From the NCBI RefSeq assembly GCF_015351475.1, contig NZ_JADKPR010000006.1:1-64000 (forward strand): a stretch of DNA of 64,000 bases, written 5' to 3'. The translations under genes and the position numbers were made by a program. Shown one piece after another: positions 16,021 to 24,381 of the stretch. This DNA is from Flavobacterium sp. HJJ (GTDB lineage: Bacteria; Bacteroidota; Bacteroidia; Flavobacteriales; Flavobacteriaceae). Under the pieces are notes generated by a model. That model saw only the letters and a program-made list of their open reading frames with translations, ran no database searches and had not been told where the DNA came from. Each line of letters begins with the position of its first letter. The first letter of the stretch is position 1.

Positions 16021-17229
16021 TTAATCGTTTGTTTTTTTAAATGAAATACCAATCGTAAGCATCAAAAGTCCCACCGGTAAAAAGATACTCACTAAAAATA
16101 AATTTAGATAATAATCAGGAAACGAACCTTTGTTCAGGAACAGCCAAATGCCTTGGAGAAACAGCAAGATTTCAGTTGCTACAAATCCGAGCAGAAATAG
16201 ATTCATTCCCCATTTTTGAATAATTTTTTTCGGGTTTAAAAAACTATTCTGAAAAGTAAATCCAAACAGAAATCCAGTGATAATTCCCAGCATCGTCAAA
16301 TGAATATAACCAATAACAAAATTCCGAATCTGATGGGAAACCTGTGCCAGTTCAGGAACCAAAACTACCAGCTGAATGATGATTTTTAAAGCTAATGAGA
16401 ACAGCGCAAATCCGTAAACGGTTTTTACCAATGCAGAAAGATTCGGAAAAAACACCGTTAATTGTGGCTTGATGTGATGAATAAAAAGAACCGCCGAAAC
16501 CAATTGCAGGACAACGCCAATTGCATTTATCCAGTGAAAAACGGGGTTGGACAAATACCAGCTCACGGGCAAGGCCAAAGTCAATACTGTAGAACAGACG
16601 AATAAATTATAAATTAGACTGAATTTTTTCTCATCGAAAATGAGTTTTGCCTGCTTGAAAAACAAAGCCAAAACAGCAAACAGAAACCATCCATTAAACT
16701 GAAAATGGAGGAAAAACTGAATAGCAATTTGATAGAACGCACTTGCTTTTCCCAACAATCCTACCGCAGGACCCAGACACCAAACGCCAGCGGTAGATAA
16801 AAGCATAAAAAACAAAGCGGTTCGCAGCATTTTCTTTTCGGGCAAAGCGGCGGGTTCGGCGTCTTTCCAAACTAAATAACAGAACCAGTAACTGCAAAAA
16901 ATATGCAAAGTCGAAAAAAGGATCGAAAGAAAGGCATATCCCTGCGCAGGGAAGTCGATCATCATCCCGATGACTGCGATTTCTGTTACCCAAAACAATT
17001 TGTTGTAAATGGGTTTTTCTTGTGCTTTCTTAGGGATAAAAGAGTAAAATATCAAGCAATAAAGCATCATATAGACCCAGCCCAGCATTGCAACATGCGA
17101 ATGGCCGTGCATCAAAAACTGAAAATTGACACCTTCAATTGGGGCAACATACATCCATCGCAACAATAATCCCATTAGCGAAGCAATGAAAAAATTGATA
17201 AAACAAACAAGAATCCAGCTCTTTCTCAT
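16021..17229 (-). CDS. Haem-copper-oxidase-subunit-I-like membrane protein
   Basis: A 402-residue protein with about 12 membrane segments. HGHSHVAMLGWVYMMLY (H41, H43, H45), FFLHFQFNGWFLFAV (H175) and YIHLTMLGIITGFLFG (H310) mirror the spacing and character of histidine-bearing helices in NorB/cbb3 subunit I, but the full catalytic set (the HLWxEGxWE and GxHHY segments of true NorB) is absent. It may bind haem, or sense or handle NO; no activity can be assigned. It starts 2 bp after the nrdG stop, so it belongs to the ric-nrdD-nrdG transcription unit. Confidence 0.6.
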   Translation of the reverse strand: MRKSWILVCFINFFIASLMGLLLRWMYVAPIEGVNFQFLMHGHSHVAMLGWVYMMLYCLIFYSFIPKKAQEKPIYNKLFWVTEIAVIGMMIDFPAQGYAFLSILFSTLHIFCSYWFCYLVWKDAEPAALPEKKMLRTALFFMLLSTAGVWCLGPAVGLLGKASAFYQIAIQFFLHFQFNGWFLFAVLALFFKQAKLIFDEKKFSLIYNLFVCSTVLTLALPVSWYLSNPVFHWINAIGVVLQLVSAVLFIHHIKPQLTVFFPNLSALVKTVYGFALFSLALKIIIQLVVLVPELAQVSHQIRNFVIGYIHLTMLGIITGFLFGFTFQNSFLNPKKIIQKWGMNLFLLGFVATEILLFLQGIWLFLNKGSFPDYYLNLFLVSIFLPVGLLMLTIGISFKKTND

Positions 17230-17231
17230 AA

Positions 17232-17948
17232 TTAGCCTCTAAAATGCACTTTAATTTTTTCTGTTGAAAGATTTTCGTTTTCCAATTCCCTGAACGAATG
17301 CCCTAGTTTTTCAATCGTTGGGGCCTCATTCCTAAAATGCTGAAGATAATAATTTCCTATATAACCGATGTTTTCCAGATAGGAAATCATCTGCTGAATA
17401 TCATTTTTCTTCAATAAATCAGAATGTACCGTTGTGCGGACTTCAAATGGAACTTCGCTCTCAAGCAATAAATGTAGTGACTTTTCAAACGGAATAAAAA
17501 GATCCGACTGTGTTATCTTTTCGAAGTTATCCGGCATGGCCTTAAAATCAAGTGCGACATAATTGACAAGTTTTTTGTTGATAAGTTCTTTGAGTATTTT
17601 GGGCTGTGAGCCGTTCGTGTCAATTTTGACCAAGAATCCCATATTCTTGACTTCTTCAATGAAGGAGACGCTTCTTTTGTGCAGTAAACATTCGCCGCCG
17701 CTAAAGACGACAGCGTCCAGCAGTTTTTTTCTGTTTTTTAGAAACTGGATTGCATTTTCGAATGAAATAATGCCTTTCCCAAAAACAATTTCGGGATTGT
17801 AGCAATATAGACACCGCATATTACAGCCTGCAAACCAAAGAATGCAAGCTGATTTGTGCGGATAGTCTAATAAAGTGAAAGGTGTTAGGCTGTAAATGGG
17901 TCTAACAGCACTTTCCTTCTGTAAAATGAGTTCGTTGTCTGTGTTCAC
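17232..17948 (-). CDS. nrdG: Anaerobic ribonucleotide reductase activating protein NrdG
   Basis: A 238-residue radical SAM activase that puts the glycyl radical on NrdD. The cluster motif is FAGCNMRCLYCYNP (CxxxCxxC), preceded by LTPFTLLDYPHKSACILWF, and FSGGECLLH is the SAM-binding GGE motif. It is longer than E. coli NrdG (154 aa) and closer to the NrdG2/PflA-like form. The apparent start is GTG at 17948, which overlaps the end of the small nrdD C-terminal ORF by 47 bp and suggests coupled translation. Confidence 0.9.
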   Translation of the reverse strand: MNTDNELILQKESAVRPIYSLTPFTLLDYPHKSACILWFAGCNMRCLYCYNPEIVFGKGIISFENAIQFLKNRKKLLDAVVFSGGECLLHKRSVSFIEEVKNMGFLVKIDTNGSQPKILKELINKKLVNYVALDFKAMPDNFEKITQSDLFIPFEKSLHLLLESEVPFEVRTTVHSDLLKKNDIQQMISYLENIGYIGNYYLQHFRNEAPTIEKLGHSFRELENENLSTEKIKVHFRG

Positions 17949-18069
17949 CTTTTTTTCCTATGTTAAAACTTTCTACGGGTCTGTGATAGCCCATTACTCG
18001 TGTGTACACTAAGCATTTAGTGCGTAGTTCTTGATTTTCTTCTAGAATCTGCTTGGCTGTTATTTTCAT
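17902..18069 (-). CDS. NrdD glycyl-radical C-terminal piece encoded as a separate 55-aa ORF
   Basis: A 55-residue ORF reading MKITAKQILEENQELR then VYTRVMGYHRPVESF and NIGKKGEHRQR. RVxGYxRPVxxxNxGKxxE is the glycyl-radical signature at the extreme C-terminus of class III reductases; G27 in RVMGY would be the radical glycine. The main NrdD chain (18337-20469) ends just before this region. The ORF lies between that gene and nrdG on the same strand and overlaps nrdG. It can be read as the detached tail of NrdD, working as a separate radical subunit (compare GrcA/YfiD for pyruvate formate-lyase) or as a remnant of a broken gene. The reading frame is intact. Confidence 0.85.
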   Translation of the reverse strand: MKITAKQILEENQELRTKCLVYTRVMGYHRPVESFNIGKKGEHRQRTHFTEGKCC

Positions 18070-18109
18070 ATTTATTTGGGTTTAAAAATGGTTTAAAGTT
18101 GTTTAAAAG

Positions 18110-18350
18110 GTTTAAGGGTTTAAAATTGTTTAATGTTGTTTCGCAGTTTATCGCGTAATATTGTCATTTCCGACGAAGGAGGAATCTCCACAAGTGGCTC
18201 CGCAATCAAAGGCAATAATCGTTGTCGATTTTGCAACTGAGATTGCTTCGCCAATTCGCTGTCGCTCGTGTCCCCCTACGGCGGAAATGACAAAATCGAG
18301 GAATAGCTTACGGTTTTTAAACAACATTAAACAATTTTAAACACTTAAAC
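18110..18350. repeat. Nested palindromic element splitting nrdD
   Basis: Outer arms 18110-18141 and 18319-18350 are inverted copies matching at 31 of 32 positions (words GTTTAAAATTGTTTAATG and its complement). Inside lies a second pair, TTGTCATTTCCG (18161-18172) and CGGAAATGACAA (18282-18293), both perfect, around a G+C-richer core. The stop codon of the main nrdD ORF (complement of 18337-18339) lies inside the right arm, so the element appears to have interrupted the gene. Confidence 0.85.
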
Positions 18351-20469
18351 TTTTTGTTTTTTCCTCAATGATGGCTTCATCACATTTTGGACAATATTCG
18401 TGTTCGCCGTTCAGGTAACCGTGCACCGGACATACACTAAAAACAGGCGTTACGGTAATGTACGGTAATCTGAAATTGGTAATCACTTTTTTGACAAACT
18501 GCTTGCAGGCTTCGGGTGAGCTTATTTTTTCGCTCATGTACAGGTGTAAAACTGTTCCTCCGGTATATTTACACTGTAGTTGATCCTGTAACATCAAGGC
18601 TTCAAACGGATCCTGAGTGAAATCTACTGGAATTTGAGAACTGTTCGTATAATAAATATTGTCCTGCTGTCCTGCCTGAATAATATCGTCATAACGTTTT
18701 TTGTCTTCTTTGGCAAAACGATACGTTGTTCCTTCGGCAGGTGTTGCCTCGAGATTGTACAGATTTCCGGTTTCTTCTTGGAATTCTTTCATTCGGTTGC
18801 GGATGTGATCAAGGATTTCAGAAGCAAACTCGATGCCTGTTTCAGAGGTTACATTGTCTTCTTCGTCAGTAAAATTTTCAATCATTTCATTCATTCCGTT
18901 CACGCCAATGGTCGAAAAGTGGTTTCTGAAATGTTCCAGGTAGCGTTTGGTGTACGGATACAATCCTCGGTCGTACATCTCTTGGATAAATACCCTTTTT
19001 TTCTCCAAAGTCGATTTGGCTATATATAAAAGATGATCTAGTTCAGTGTATAATTTACCTTTGTTCCCTTTGTTTAGATAACCCAGACGAGCCATATTGA
19101 TGGTTACAACACCAATGCTTCCGGTCATTTCGGCACTTCCAAAAAGTCCGTTGCCGCGTTTCAATAATTCACGTAAATCCAGCTGCAGGCGACAGCACAT
19201 ACTGCGGACGGCATTGGGTTTATACGCATTTTCATTTTCAACCTGATTGCCATTTTCATCCAAAACATATTGACTTCCGATGAAATTCTGGAAATAAGAA
19301 GAACCAATTTTGGCCGTATTTTCAAAAAGCAGATCAGTGTTTTCTCCGTCCCAGTCAAATGCTTCGGTGATATTCACTGTAGGAATAGGAAAGGTAAAGG
19401 GCTGTCCGTTGGCATCGCCTTCGGTCATTACGGTATAATAGGCCTTGTTGATGAGGTTCATTTCTTTCTGGAAATGCTCATAACGCAAGTCGGTTACTTT
19501 AGATACTCCTCTTCTTTTTGCTCTGACTAATAAGTCAGAAGTAATGCAGTCTTCAAAGATATGATGGTCATTTTTGGTTGGAATCTGCGTTTTTAAATCA
19601 TCTGGAACGATCCAGTCCAAAGTGATGTTTGTAAAAGGTGACTGCCCCCAGCGCGCGGGAACATTCAGATTGTAAACAAAACCTCTGACCGCTTTTAAAA
19701 CATCTTCAAAACCCAAATTATCTTTGAAAACATAAGGAGCCAGATACGTATCAAACGAACTGAAAGCCTGAGCTCCCGCCCATTCGCTCTGCAGAATCCC
19801 AAGGAAATTTGCCATTTGCCCCAAAGCCTCCCTAAAATGAGACGGTGGCTTACTCTCTACACGGCCCCTCACGCCGTTAAAACCTTCGTTGAGCAGTACA
19901 CGCAGACTCCAGCCAGCACAATAGCCGGTTAAACAATCCAAATCATGAATGTGAATGTCACCGTTGCGGTGCGCATAACCTTCTTCCTTTGTATAAACTT
20001 TATCTAACCAATAATTAGCAATAATTTTTCCAGCCACATTGTTCACCAGACCCGCATTAGAATAAGAAGTATTGGCGTTGGCATTGATGCGCCAATCGGT
20101 TTGTTCAATATATTCTTCGATTGTCTGAGAACTGTCCACATAAGTTGTGTCATCATTTAAGCCTTGTATATGTTCGCGCTGTAACTTCCTCGTGTGACGG
20201 AAAAGCATAAAAGAACGCATGACGTCAAAGTATTTCTTTTCGTATAATTTCTTCTCAATCATGTCCTGTATTTCCTCGACGGCCCATACTTCTTCAGCTT
20301 CAAGCTGGATGATAATGCTTTCAAAAACACTTTCATCAACAACTGCAGAGACGCTTTTGAAACTTTTTTCAATGGCATCTTTAATTTTATAACTTTCAAA
20401 TGGCTTGTATTTACCATTTCTCTTTATTACATAGTTCTCCATAGTTGTTGATTTTTTAGTGTTTGACAT
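18337..20469 (-). CDS. nrdD: Anaerobic ribonucleoside-triphosphate reductase NrdD, main chain lacking the glycyl-radical tail
   Basis: A 710-residue class III reductase chain that makes deoxynucleotides without oxygen. Residues about 11-100 are an ATP-cone (YVIKRNGKYKPFESYKI onwards). The catalytic barrel includes NGDIHIHDLDCLTGYCAGWSL, SPFTNITLDW and FTFPIPTVNIT. The zinc-type site near the end, CPVHGYLNGEHEYCPKC, is present, but the chain stops about 14 residues later without the RVxGY radical motif. That motif is in the 55-residue ORF 267 bp downstream. The stop codon lies in a repeat arm. The gene starts 3 bp after the ric stop codon. Confidence 0.92.
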   Translation of the reverse strand: MSNTKKSTTMENYVIKRNGKYKPFESYKIKDAIEKSFKSVSAVVDESVFESIIIQLEAEEVWAVEEIQDMIEKKLYEKKYFDVMRSFMLFRHTRKLQREHIQGLNDDTTYVDSSQTIEEYIEQTDWRINANANTSYSNAGLVNNVAGKIIANYWLDKVYTKEEGYAHRNGDIHIHDLDCLTGYCAGWSLRVLLNEGFNGVRGRVESKPPSHFREALGQMANFLGILQSEWAGAQAFSSFDTYLAPYVFKDNLGFEDVLKAVRGFVYNLNVPARWGQSPFTNITLDWIVPDDLKTQIPTKNDHHIFEDCITSDLLVRAKRRGVSKVTDLRYEHFQKEMNLINKAYYTVMTEGDANGQPFTFPIPTVNITEAFDWDGENTDLLFENTAKIGSSYFQNFIGSQYVLDENGNQVENENAYKPNAVRSMCCRLQLDLRELLKRGNGLFGSAEMTGSIGVVTINMARLGYLNKGNKGKLYTELDHLLYIAKSTLEKKRVFIQEMYDRGLYPYTKRYLEHFRNHFSTIGVNGMNEMIENFTDEEDNVTSETGIEFASEILDHIRNRMKEFQEETGNLYNLEATPAEGTTYRFAKEDKKRYDDIIQAGQQDNIYYTNSSQIPVDFTQDPFEALMLQDQLQCKYTGGTVLHLYMSEKISSPEACKQFVKKVITNFRLPYITVTPVFSVCPVHGYLNGEHEYCPKCDEAIIEEKTKSLSV

Positions 20470-20472
20470 AGT

Positions 20473-21204
20473 TTATGATTGTGCCGAAAATTCCTTTTCG
20501 AGTTTAGCTGCTTTTGGGAATAAAATATTGTTTTCTAGATGGATGTGTTTGTGCAGATCCTGTTCAAATTCCTGTAACATGGCAAATGTTACTTTATAAG
20601 TATTACATGCATCAGATGGCGGTGTATAATCGTTGCTTAATGATGCTATTTTTCTAAAACGTTCTCCTTCAGCATCATGTTCGTGCATCATCATCGCAAT
20701 TGGATTTTCTACAGTTCCAAAATGTGGCTGTTCAATTAATTCATCTGAAATAGTGGCACGAACCATTTTTTTGACAAAAGGAAACAGAATCAGTTCTTCT
20801 TTTTTCATGTGCTGGGCCAATTCTCCTGCGCATCCTTTAAAAAGTTCGTTTATTTCTAATAATTCAGGATGATTGGCTCCGTGTACTCTGCTCAGTTTAT
20901 CTAAAAATTGAAGCAGCGCTGGTGTTTTTTCGGATACATAACGGTGGTGTGTTTTCTCGATATAATCCGCTAATAAATCGATCGGCCAAGAATTGAAATC
21001 AATTCCCGAATCACTTTTTTGAGACAAAACAGCTTCAATTTCTTTCAATAATTCATCAGGATTAACTGATTTTTTCTCGCATGCTTCTTCAATACTTCTG
21101 TTGCCGTTACAGCAAAAATCGATGCCGTATTTTGAGAATAAAGCTGCAGTTCTAAAATCTTTTGCTACATATTGACCTATTGTAATTTTTTCTAAAGTTT
21201 CCAT
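20473..21204 (-). CDS. ric: Iron-sulfur cluster repair di-iron protein Ric (ScdA/YtfE)
   Basis: A 243-residue hemerythrin-like di-iron protein that repairs Fe-S clusters damaged by NO or peroxide. The N-terminal DUF542 domain holds YGIDFCCNGNRSIEEAC (about residues 26-42). The hemerythrin domain has HHRYVSEKTPALLQFL, HMKKEELILFPF, MMHEHDAEGERF and HKHIHLENNILFPKA, which supply the His/Glu iron ligands. It is first in a minus-strand unit with nrdD and nrdG and is divergent from norC. Its promoter region contains the 26-bp dyad (21255-21280) shared with norC and nirK. Confidence 0.95.
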   Translation of the reverse strand: METLEKITIGQYVAKDFRTAALFSKYGIDFCCNGNRSIEEACEKKSVNPDELLKEIEAVLSQKSDSGIDFNSWPIDLLADYIEKTHHRYVSEKTPALLQFLDKLSRVHGANHPELLEINELFKGCAGELAQHMKKEELILFPFVKKMVRATISDELIEQPHFGTVENPIAMMMHEHDAEGERFRKIASLSNDYTPPSDACNTYKVTFAMLQEFEQDLHKHIHLENNILFPKAAKLEKEFSAQS

Positions 21205-21254
21205 ATTGATTTTTTTTATTTAAAATTTATAGGCACAAAAATAGATACTATTTT

Positions 21255-21280
21255 AATAAAAGACAAGTTTATCCTTAATT
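21255..21280. promoter_or_regulatory. Putative Rrf2-type operator upstream of ric
   Basis: A 26-bp imperfect dyad: left half AATAAAAGACAA, two bases, right half TTATCCTTAATT; 9 of 13 pairs are complementary. It is centred about 38 bp upstream of the predicted ric transcription start, over the -33 region. The same word in the same register occurs at 21535-21560, 21571-21596 and 28534-28559. Confidence 0.7.
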
Positions 21281-21534
21281 AATTTTATTATTTAAAATTT
21301 TTTATAAATACTTGAAGGTTAAAATAATGAGATTGTAGGGGGTCTCTTTTTTTGACTTTGTAATTTTACGACTAATTGAAAATTAGGAACATGATTTTTA
21401 TCATATTCCGGCTTCAACTTAAGAACATTTTTGTGTTGAAAACTCCTAAAATCTATATTCATAATCAGTTGCGCTGAAATTTTTTTTTAAAGAGCAGTCA
21501 AATTATTTTTTTTGAAATAAATGATAAAAATCAT

Positions 21535-21560
21535 AATAAAAGACAAAAATATCTTTTATA
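21535..21560. promoter_or_regulatory. Putative Rrf2-type operator over the norC -7 box
   Basis: A 26-bp dyad: AATAAAAGACAA, two bases, ATATCTTTTATA. It overlaps the norC -7 box TATATTTG (21557-21564), a repressor-like placement. Its centre is 36 bp from that of the next copy. Confidence 0.65.
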
Positions 21561-21570
21561 TTTGCATTTG

Positions 21571-21596
21571 AATAAAAGACAACTTTATCCTTTATT
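21571..21596. promoter_or_regulatory. Putative Rrf2-type operator at the norC transcription start
   Basis: A 26-bp dyad: AATAAAAGACAA, two bases, TTATCCTTTATT; 10 of 13 pairs are complementary, the best of the four copies. It starts at the predicted transcription start of norC, so together with the previous copy it brackets the promoter. Confidence 0.7.
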
Positions 21597-21635
21597 TAAA
21601 AATAACATTTTACTAACTAAAAAAAACAGATTATT

Positions 21636-22070
21636 ATGCTTTCAAAATCACAAGCACGGGCATTTTTTCTGGGAGGAACATTGGTCACCTTTTTAATCTT
21701 TATCGGATTGACCATTTATTCGTTTATGCCTAGAAATGATCAGACAAATTACAAGGCGATTGATAAACAGGTCGTGAGAGGAAAAGAAATTTGGGAACAC
21801 AACAATTGTATGGGCTGTCATACTATTTTAGGAGAAGGAGGCTATTATGCACCGGAATTGACAAAAGTTATCGACCGCAGAGGCGAGGGTTACGTTAAGG
21901 CTGTACTGATGTCACCAGTGCCTTGGGCACCAAATGGACGAAAAATGGTGGTCTATAATATGAATGAAAAAGATGCCGATGCCGTTGTGGCTTATTTAAA
22001 ATGGATCGGGAAAATTGATTTGAACGGATTTGACCACATCGTTTCGCCTTTAGCTAAAGAAAATAATTAA
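21636..22070 (+). CDS. norC: Nitric oxide reductase subunit C (cytochrome c)
   Basis: A 144-residue membrane-anchored cytochrome c, the electron-entry subunit of cNor. One N-terminal membrane helix (about residues 10-30) is followed by a single haem motif CMGCH (C58, C61, H62) and the axial-Met region RKMVVYNM. The order and the 12-bp gap to norB are typical. Expression is likely controlled by the two dyads in its promoter. Confidence 0.95.
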   Translation: MLSKSQARAFFLGGTLVTFLIFIGLTIYSFMPRNDQTNYKAIDKQVVRGKEIWEHNNCMGCHTILGEGGYYAPELTKVIDRRGEGYVKAVLMSPVPWAPNGRKMVVYNMNEKDADAVVAYLKWIGKIDLNGFDHIVSPLAKENN

Positions 22071-22082
22071 AAGAAAATTACA

Positions 22083-23417
22083 ATGAAATATAAATCACAA
22101 AAAGTAGCCTATTGGTTTTTTGCACTCTGTATGCTGTTGTTCTCACTGCAGATTGTCTATGGCTTTATTATGGGCTTTGATAGAATCGGAGTTCAAGGAC
22201 TGCATGATATTATCCCTTTTAATGTTGCCCGTGCGGTGCATACTAATTTATTGGTAGTTTGGCTGTTAACTGGTTTTATGGGAGCGGCCTACTACATTAT
22301 CCCTGAAGAAGCACAGTGCGAACTGATAAGCGTAAAATGGGCGTATGTACAACTGATTTCCCTTGCCGTTGTTGGTGTTGTGGCCATCGTTGGTTTCCAC
22401 TTGAACCACTGGGAAGGAAGAAAATTTCTTGAAATTCCGAGAGAATTGGATTTCTTGGTTGTTGTCAATGTATTGCTGTTCCTTGGACTGATTCTGGGAA
22501 CGCTTTTCAAAGGAAAACGTAAAACAACAACTGCACTGGTATTGACAATGGGATTGTTATTCGCCGCTTTATTGTATCTGCCTGGAATGATTTGGTTCGA
22601 CAGTCAGGTGATGGATTCCTTCTTCCGCTGGTGGGTAGTTCACTTGTGGGTTGAAGGTGTTTGGGAACTAATTATGGGAGGTATCCTTTCGTATTTATTA
22701 ATCAAGTTGACAGGAGTTGACCGAGAAGTTATCGAAAAATGGCTGTATGTAATCGTTGGTTTGACATTCCTTTCAGGAGTGTTGGGGACAGGACACCATT
22801 ACTATTATATTGGAGTGAATAAAATTTGGTTAATCGTGGGCGGAATTTTCTCTGCATTGGAGCCATTGGCTTTCCTCGGAATGGCTTTGTTTGCTGTAAA
22901 TATGTACCGCAAAGGTGAAAAAAGCCACCCGAACAAAATAGCTCTTTTCTGGACAATAGGTTCTTCAATCGTGTCATTTATCGGAGCTGGATTACTAGGT
23001 TTCGCACATACTTTACCGCAGACAAACCTTTATACTCACGGAACTTTGGTAACGGCCATGCACGGACACTACGCTTTCTGGGGCGCTTATGCGATGATTG
23101 TTTTGGCGATAATTAGTTATGCTTTACCCAATTTAACAGGTCGTAAAAGATACCAAAGCGCAACTGGAATGGCCGCTTTCTGGCTGTCAAATGTCGGTAT
23201 GCTGGGAATGACAGTCGCTTTTGGAGTTGCCGGAGTGGTACAGGTATATTTGGAGCGAAAAATGAAAATGGAATTTATGGTCGTGCAGAACGAAATCAGT
23301 ATTCACTTCGTAGTATTATTGATCTGTGCAACAATGTTCGCCACCGGAATCTGTATGTTCATCTATGATTTTATAAAATACGGCCGACCAACGGATGAAG
23401 CTTTGGAAATAAAATAA
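22083..23417 (+). CDS. norB: Nitric oxide reductase subunit B
   Basis: A 444-residue, 12-helix catalytic subunit that reduces 2 NO to N2O at a haem b3/non-haem iron centre. The haem and metal ligands lie in ARAVHTNLLVVWLL, VVHLWVEGVWELI (His and the catalytic Glu), GTGHHYYYIGV and TAMHGHYAFWGAYAM. The length and lack of a quinol-oxidase extension mark it as the cytochrome-c-dependent type, consistent with norC upstream. Confidence 0.96.
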   Translation: MKYKSQKVAYWFFALCMLLFSLQIVYGFIMGFDRIGVQGLHDIIPFNVARAVHTNLLVVWLLTGFMGAAYYIIPEEAQCELISVKWAYVQLISLAVVGVVAIVGFHLNHWEGRKFLEIPRELDFLVVVNVLLFLGLILGTLFKGKRKTTTALVLTMGLLFAALLYLPGMIWFDSQVMDSFFRWWVVHLWVEGVWELIMGGILSYLLIKLTGVDREVIEKWLYVIVGLTFLSGVLGTGHHYYYIGVNKIWLIVGGIFSALEPLAFLGMALFAVNMYRKGEKSHPNKIALFWTIGSSIVSFIGAGLLGFAHTLPQTNLYTHGTLVTAMHGHYAFWGAYAMIVLAIISYALPNLTGRKRYQSATGMAAFWLSNVGMLGMTVAFGVAGVVQVYLERKMKMEFMVVQNEISIHFVVLLICATMFATGICMFIYDFIKYGRPTDEALEIK

Positions 23418-23436
23418 CTAACCTGCCTTTTTTTCC

Positions 23437-23503
23437 AACCGGAACGTTCATTCAAAAGTTTTAAACTTCCATTTCCTCAAAACAATTGTTTGACGTTTCG
23501 GTT
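23437..23503. other. Weak hairpin between norB and norQ
   Basis: AACCGGAACG (23437-23446) is nearly complementary to CGTTTCGGTT (23494-23503), which is followed by a T run. It could attenuate transcription between the structural (norCB) and accessory (norQD) genes. The loop is long, so the assignment is tentative. Confidence 0.35.
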
Positions 23504-23524
23504 TTTTCAAAAAAATAAAAAAAT

Positions 23525-24316
23525 ATGTTAGCAGATACTTTAACAATAACACCGTATTACCACGCTGTAGGTAAAGAAGTGGAAGTTTTTGAACACTCGT
23601 ACAAAAACAAAATTCCCTTTTTGCTGAAAGGTTCAACAGGAACGGGTAAATCCCGATTTGTGGAATATATGGCACATCAATTGGACAAAAAACTGATTAC
23701 GATCAGTTGTCACGAGGAAACTTCTTCCACCGATTTGATTGGCCGATTTATTATCAAGGGAGCCGAAACGGTTTGGCTTGACGGTCCTTTGACCACCGCA
23801 GTAAAGGAAGGCGCAATAATTTACCTTGATGAGGTTGCCGAAGCCCGACCTGATGTAATTGTGGCAATTCACTCCTTGACCGATCACCGGCGAGTGCTTT
23901 TCATAGACAAATTGGGTGAAACCATAAAGGCGCACGATGATTTTATGCTGGTGGCGTCTTTCAATCCTGGTTATCAAAGAGGTTTTAAGGAATTGAAACC
24001 TTCCACAAGACAACGTTTCATTGCCGTTTCATTTGATTATCCTGAACCGAAAATCGAAGCCGAAATTTTGGTAAACGAAACGAATATTGATCACGACACA
24101 TCCAAGAAATTAGTAGCAATAGGCAATAAAATCAGAAATCTAACCGAATTGGGTTTGACCGAAACGGTTTCGACACGACTTCTAGTCGATGCCGCTAAAA
24201 TCATCCACAGCGGTCTGCCAAAACGATTGGCGGTTCACGTAGCCGTTGTCGAGCCATTGACAGATGATTTACAAACGCTGGAAGCACTGAAGGATCTGTG
24301 CAATTTGATGATATGA
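23525..24316 (+). CDS. norQ: NorQ, MoxR-type AAA ATPase for Nor maturation
   Basis: A 263-residue AAA+ ATPase of the NirQ/NorQ family. Walker A is GSTGTGKS (residues 36-43), and Walker B is in AIIYLDEVAEARPDV. With NorD it forms a chaperone that inserts the non-haem iron into NorB in characterised denitrifiers. It follows norB and precedes norD in the usual order. Confidence 0.94.
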   Translation: MLADTLTITPYYHAVGKEVEVFEHSYKNKIPFLLKGSTGTGKSRFVEYMAHQLDKKLITISCHEETSSTDLIGRFIIKGAETVWLDGPLTTAVKEGAIIYLDEVAEARPDVIVAIHSLTDHRRVLFIDKLGETIKAHDDFMLVASFNPGYQRGFKELKPSTRQRFIAVSFDYPEPKIEAEILVNETNIDHDTSKKLVAIGNKIRNLTELGLTETVSTRLLVDAAKIIHSGLPKRLAVHVAVVEPLTDDLQTLEALKDLCNLMI

Positions 24317-24339
24317 TTGTAGGAACAATTCGCACATAG

Positions 24340-24359
24340 GGACAACTCGCGAGTTGTCC
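24340..24359. repeat. Perfect 20-bp palindrome between norQ and norD
   Basis: GGACAACTCGCGAGTTGTCC is its own reverse complement, with no spacer. It sits 22 bp before the norD start codon, flanked by a TACATGTA word. It could form a cruciform or short hairpin in the mRNA, be a dispersed palindromic repeat, or bind a protein. Confidence 0.8.
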
Positions 24360-24381
24360 GTACATGTAATAAAAAATAAAA

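Larger units (their letters stand above)
21205..21635. promoter_or_regulatory. Divergent ric/norC control region
   Basis: A 430-bp non-coding region. On the minus strand, -7 box TATTTTTG (21243-21236) drives ric; on the plus strand, TATATTTG (21557-21564) drives norC. Three copies of a 26-bp dyad are present: one upstream of ric and two bracketing the norC promoter. The middle part (about 21290-21530) is AT-rich with no gene that I can support. Confidence 0.8.
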
